8,111 nt of DNA, from the NCBI GenBank assembly GCA_034437275.1, contig DAOTUD010000170.1, positions 1 to 8,111 on the forward strand, written 5' to 3'. Of this stretch, positions 5,934 through 8,111 are shown piece after piece; position 1 is the stretch's first letter, and every line of letters begins with the position of its first letter. The stretch comes from TC-15 sp034437275 (lineage in GTDB: Bacteria > Chloroflexota > Anaerolineae > Aggregatilineales > Aggregatilineaceae). A program made the position numbers and the translations under genes. Below the pieces are notes generated by a model. That model had not been told where the DNA came from. It saw nothing but the letters and a program-made list of their open reading frames with translations, and ran no database searches.

Positions 5934-7871
5934 ATGACCAAGATCACGTTTCGTTGGGTGCTGATCACGGCCCTGTGTGCTGCGTTTGCTGGCGGGTTGT
6001 GGATGGCCGCCCCGCCCAGCCAGGCGCAGGGGATCGGGTGGTCAGTGAATGTTTACGGCAATCAGAGTCTATCCGGCCCTGTGTTGTATTCCGGGTCGGT
6101 CCCTACGGTAAGCTATACCTGGGGGGCGGGGGCCCCGGTCATCAACGGCGTGAATACCGGGTCGTTGGGCGTCCCGGCAGATGGATTCTCCGTTCGTTTT
6201 TCGACGACCGCCTTCTTCACGGCGGGCAACTACCGCTTTAACGTACAGGTTGATGATGGCGTGCGGCTGTATGTCGACGGCATCCTGCTGATCAACGACT
6301 GGCAGGCGTTGGGCTTCCGCACGCTGCAGGCCGACTACAACTTCGCCACCGACGGCAACCACGCCATCGTGGTCGAGATGTTCGACGCCACCGGCGACGC
6401 CACGATTATTGCTAGTTGGGCGGTTTCGAGTGGTGGTGTACCAGGCTGCGTTGAAGGGTACACTTATTCGGCTTGCCCTAGTGGATCGGTTTCAGGTAGC
6501 AGTCCAGCCCCGTCAACAGGCTGGCCGCCTGACAGTGGACCATCTGCTATTTGCAATGATGGCTGGAACTCCTGCTCCGTAAATGCAAGCGGGACTTGCT
6601 CTGATCATGGCGGTGTTCGTACATGGTGCACTTCAGGTACCACAGGATACACCGGCGTGCCCTGGTACGGCGAATTTTACAACAATCCCGACCTGACCGC
6701 CCCGCCGGTCTTCACCAACTCCTACAACCCCAGCGGGCTGAACCTGAACTGGGGCCAGGACAGCCCCGGCGGGGCCGTCCTGGCGGATAACTTCACGGCG
6801 AAATTCACGCGCACGCTGAACGTACCCAGCGATCTGCCGGAAGCCGTGTACATCTTCTACATCAAGGCCGACGACAACTTCCGCTTCTATGTCGATACCA
6901 CGCTGATCCTGGACCGCTGGGATACCTACGCCGGGCAGCAGATGGAGCAGGTCGAGGTCACGCTGCTGAACGGCTCGCACACGCTCCGCCTGGAATATCG
7001 CGAGCAGACCGCAGGGGCGTTTGTCTTCCTGACCTGGACCCCGCCGTCGGCCCAGAATCCGGTCCTCGCCCCGGACGCTGCGCCGGGCGGCGCGGGCGGG
7101 GGTGCCCCGACCGGCATCACCGCGACGGTCAACGTGTCGCGCCTCAACTTCCGCAGCGCGCCCAGCCTGTCGGCCCAGGTGTTGGCCAAGCTCAGCAGCG
7201 GGGCCAGTTACCCCGTCACCGGGCGCACCGCCGATAATGCCTGGGTGCAGATCACGGTCGAAGGGCAGACCGGGTGGGTCGCGGCGCAGTACGTCACCCT
7301 CAGCGGCGATTTGAACACGGTCCCGGTCGTCGATGGCCAGGGTGGAGGCCCAGCGGCCCCGCCGCCACCCCCGCAGCCGACCGGCATCCGGGGCATGGTG
7401 ATGGGCAACCTGCGGCTGCGCGAGGGTCCCAGCGCGCGTACCCCCAAGATCGGCCTGATGCCCTGGGGCACCGAGGTCGAGGTCTACGGCAAGGACCAGG
7501 GCCATACGTGGTATAAGGTCAATTACGACGGGTTGATCGGGTGGGCCTACGCGCCCTGGATTCGGCTGCTCAACGGCGAGTTCGGCGCGCTGCCCTATGT
7601 GGACGGGTCGCAGCCGGTCTATCCGCCTCCGCCGCCGACCGAGGGTGTGATCGTGCAGGCGTATGGCAATATGCGCATCCGCAGCGGCCCCGGCTTCCAG
7701 TATCCGAAGATCGGCAAGGCGGTATGGGGCACCAAAGTGCAGGTACTCGGCATCAGCCCGGACCGCCGCTGGTACAAGATCAAGTACGGTGACCTGATCG
7801 GCTGGTCGTACCAGTCCTGGTATCGCCCGGTGCAGGGGGATATCGGCGCGGTGCCGACCGTCAGCCAGTAG
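5934..7871 (+). CDS. Exported PA14 / DUF3761-like / PA14 / triple SH3b protein
   Basis: This is a 645-residue protein with an N-terminal signal peptide (basic start, hydrophobic 8-24, likely cleavage near SQA-Q at about 31-32). Domain order: PA14 domain 1 (about 36-162, with VDDGVRLYVDG), a Cys-rich insert (167-239), PA14 domain 2 (about 244-368, with ADDNFRFYVD), a Gly/Pro linker, then bacterial SH3 repeats at about 395-466, 485-558 and 572-645. The SH3 repeats carry the usual NLRLREGP and IGWAYAPW type motifs and are joined by runs of five or six prolines. PA14 domains generally bind carbohydrates, and SH3b domains often bind cell-wall peptides or other extracellular ligands. I infer a cell-surface or secreted binding protein; no catalytic domain is seen. 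GAGGG at 5924-5928, 5 bases before the ATG, supports this start. It appears unrelated to the signalling genes and probably has its own promoter. Confidence 0.9.
   Translation: MTKITFRWVLITALCAAFAGGLWMAAPPSQAQGIGWSVNVYGNQSLSGPVLYSGSVPTVSYTWGAGAPVINGVNTGSLGVPADGFSVRFSTTAFFTAGNYRFNVQVDDGVRLYVDGILLINDWQALGFRTLQADYNFATDGNHAIVVEMFDATGDATIIASWAVSSGGVPGCVEGYTYSACPSGSVSGSSPAPSTGWPPDSGPSAICNDGWNSCSVNASGTCSDHGGVRTWCTSGTTGYTGVPWYGEFYNNPDLTAPPVFTNSYNPSGLNLNWGQDSPGGAVLADNFTAKFTRTLNVPSDLPEAVYIFYIKADDNFRFYVDTTLILDRWDTYAGQQMEQVEVTLLNGSHTLRLEYREQTAGAFVFLTWTPPSAQNPVLAPDAAPGGAGGGAPTGITATVNVSRLNFRSAPSLSAQVLAKLSSGASYPVTGRTADNAWVQITVEGQTGWVAAQYVTLSGDLNTVPVVDGQGGGPAAPPPPPQPTGIRGMVMGNLRLREGPSARTPKIGLMPWGTEVEVYGKDQGHTWYKVNYDGLIGWAYAPWIRLLNGEFGALPYVDGSQPVYPPPPPTEGVIVQAYGNMRIRSGPGFQYPKIGKAVWGTKVQVLGISPDRRWYKIKYGDLIGWSYQSWYRPVQGDIGAVPTVSQ
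6402..6650 (+). other. Cys-rich DUF3761-like insert with foreign codon usage
   Basis: Residues 167-239 of the PA14/SH3b protein lie between the two PA14 domains. They hold six cysteines, all the cysteines of the predicted mature protein, enough for three disulfides. The stretch ICNDGW...SGTCSDHGGVRTW resembles DUF3761 (typical form: CNDGT, then GTCSHHGGV and a tryptophan). By my count 29 of 73 codons (40%) in 6432-6650 end in G or C, against about 45 of 50 just downstream. The shift seems to begin slightly before the domain, near 6402. This points to a module acquired or exchanged separately from its host gene. Confidence 0.65.
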
Positions 7872-7909
7872 GGGCAGGGGCATGGCGCGGTTTAGCCCGC
7901 CCCCTGTCC
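7872..7909 (+). terminator. Hairpin after the PA14/SH3b gene
   Basis: GGGCAGGGG at 7872-7880 pairs with CCCCTGTCC at 7901-7909 (one G-U pair), and inside it 7887-7890 pairs with 7897-7900. It starts directly after the stop codon. No T-tract follows. By position it is a likely transcription terminator. The next stretch, 7910-7984, shows nothing I can support. Confidence 0.5.
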
Positions 7910-7984
7910 GCCCCTGAACCGTTTACGGGGAGGGAACTAGTACACGTTGGTGGAAATATATGCCCACCGGTTGGCCCTCATCCC

Positions 7985-8111
7985 CTATCCCCCCCTCACC
8001 CCCCGGCCCCCTCTCCCACCCAGTGGGGCGAGGGGGAGTCACAGCGCGCGCTTTTCCCCTCGCCCCTTATATGGGAGAGGGGACACCGCCCGCCAGGGCG
8101 GAGGGGTGAGG
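7985..8111. repeat. C/T-G/A palindromic intergenic repeat, cut by the window edge
   Basis: Three nested perfect inverted pairs: 9 bp (7994-8002 with 8103-8111), 11 bp (8008-8018 with 8072-8082) and 11 bp (8025-8035 with 8056-8066). The outermost pair ends at the last base of the window, so the element probably continues. Its composition and nested layout resemble the palindrome at 5214-5368, but its ends cannot be compared, and the two differ in internal sequence. It does not code for protein. Confidence 0.65.

Noticed and set aside
5934..6030. Lipoprotein signal for the PA14/SH3b protein
   Set aside because: The only cysteine in the leader is preceded by TAL, which does not fit the usual lipobox; a normal signal peptide cleaved near residue 32 fits better.
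6633..7883. Open frame of 416 codons on the - strand
   Set aside because: It is antisense to the PA14/SH3b gene and has no family motif or ribosome binding site that I can see; it is a by-product of high third-position GC.

Overview
The window is a GC-rich bacterial chromosome segment with five genes, all on the + strand. Long tandem-GAF histidine kinases, stand-alone receiver proteins, exported PA14/SH3b proteins with poly-proline linkers and C/T-rich palindromic intergenic repeats together suggest a member of the Chloroflexota (Anaerolineae-like). This assignment rests on style and recall, not on a marker gene.

Positions 2-4808 and on to 5777 form a signalling block. It opens with the 3' part of a soluble-looking multi-GAF sensor histidine kinase (2-2512). 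After a 151-bp gap with a hairpin and a good extended -10 promoter comes the most unusual gene (2664-4808). It is one continuous frame that joins a zinc-ribbon, threonine-synthase-like PLP enzyme to two complete response-regulator receiver domains. Two single-domain receiver proteins follow (4845-5213 and 5409-5777). All four receiver domains keep the aspartate acceptor, the acidic pair, the Thr/Ser switch and the lysine. None carries a DNA-binding output, so the block looks like a phosphotransfer network whose only visible effector is an amino-acid biosynthesis-type enzyme.

Between the two single receivers lies a nested palindrome of about 155 bp (5214-5368). It has 10-bp inverted repeats near its ends and is flanked by an 8-bp direct repeat, CCGACTAG, whose left copy contains the upstream gene's stop codon. 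This has the form of a small non-autonomous (MITE-like) insertion. A related C/T-G/A palindrome starts near 7985 and runs off the right edge.

Positions 5934-7871 encode a separate exported protein: signal peptide, PA14, a cysteine-rich DUF3761-like insert, second PA14, then three bacterial SH3 repeats. The insert has a sharply different codon usage (third-position GC about 40% against about 90% next to it), suggesting the module was acquired from elsewhere. A 9-bp inverted repeat brackets the likely -10 element of this gene.

The gaps between genes hold hairpins, promoter candidates and the repeats listed below. I found no tRNA, rRNA, CRISPR array, transposase or replication origin.
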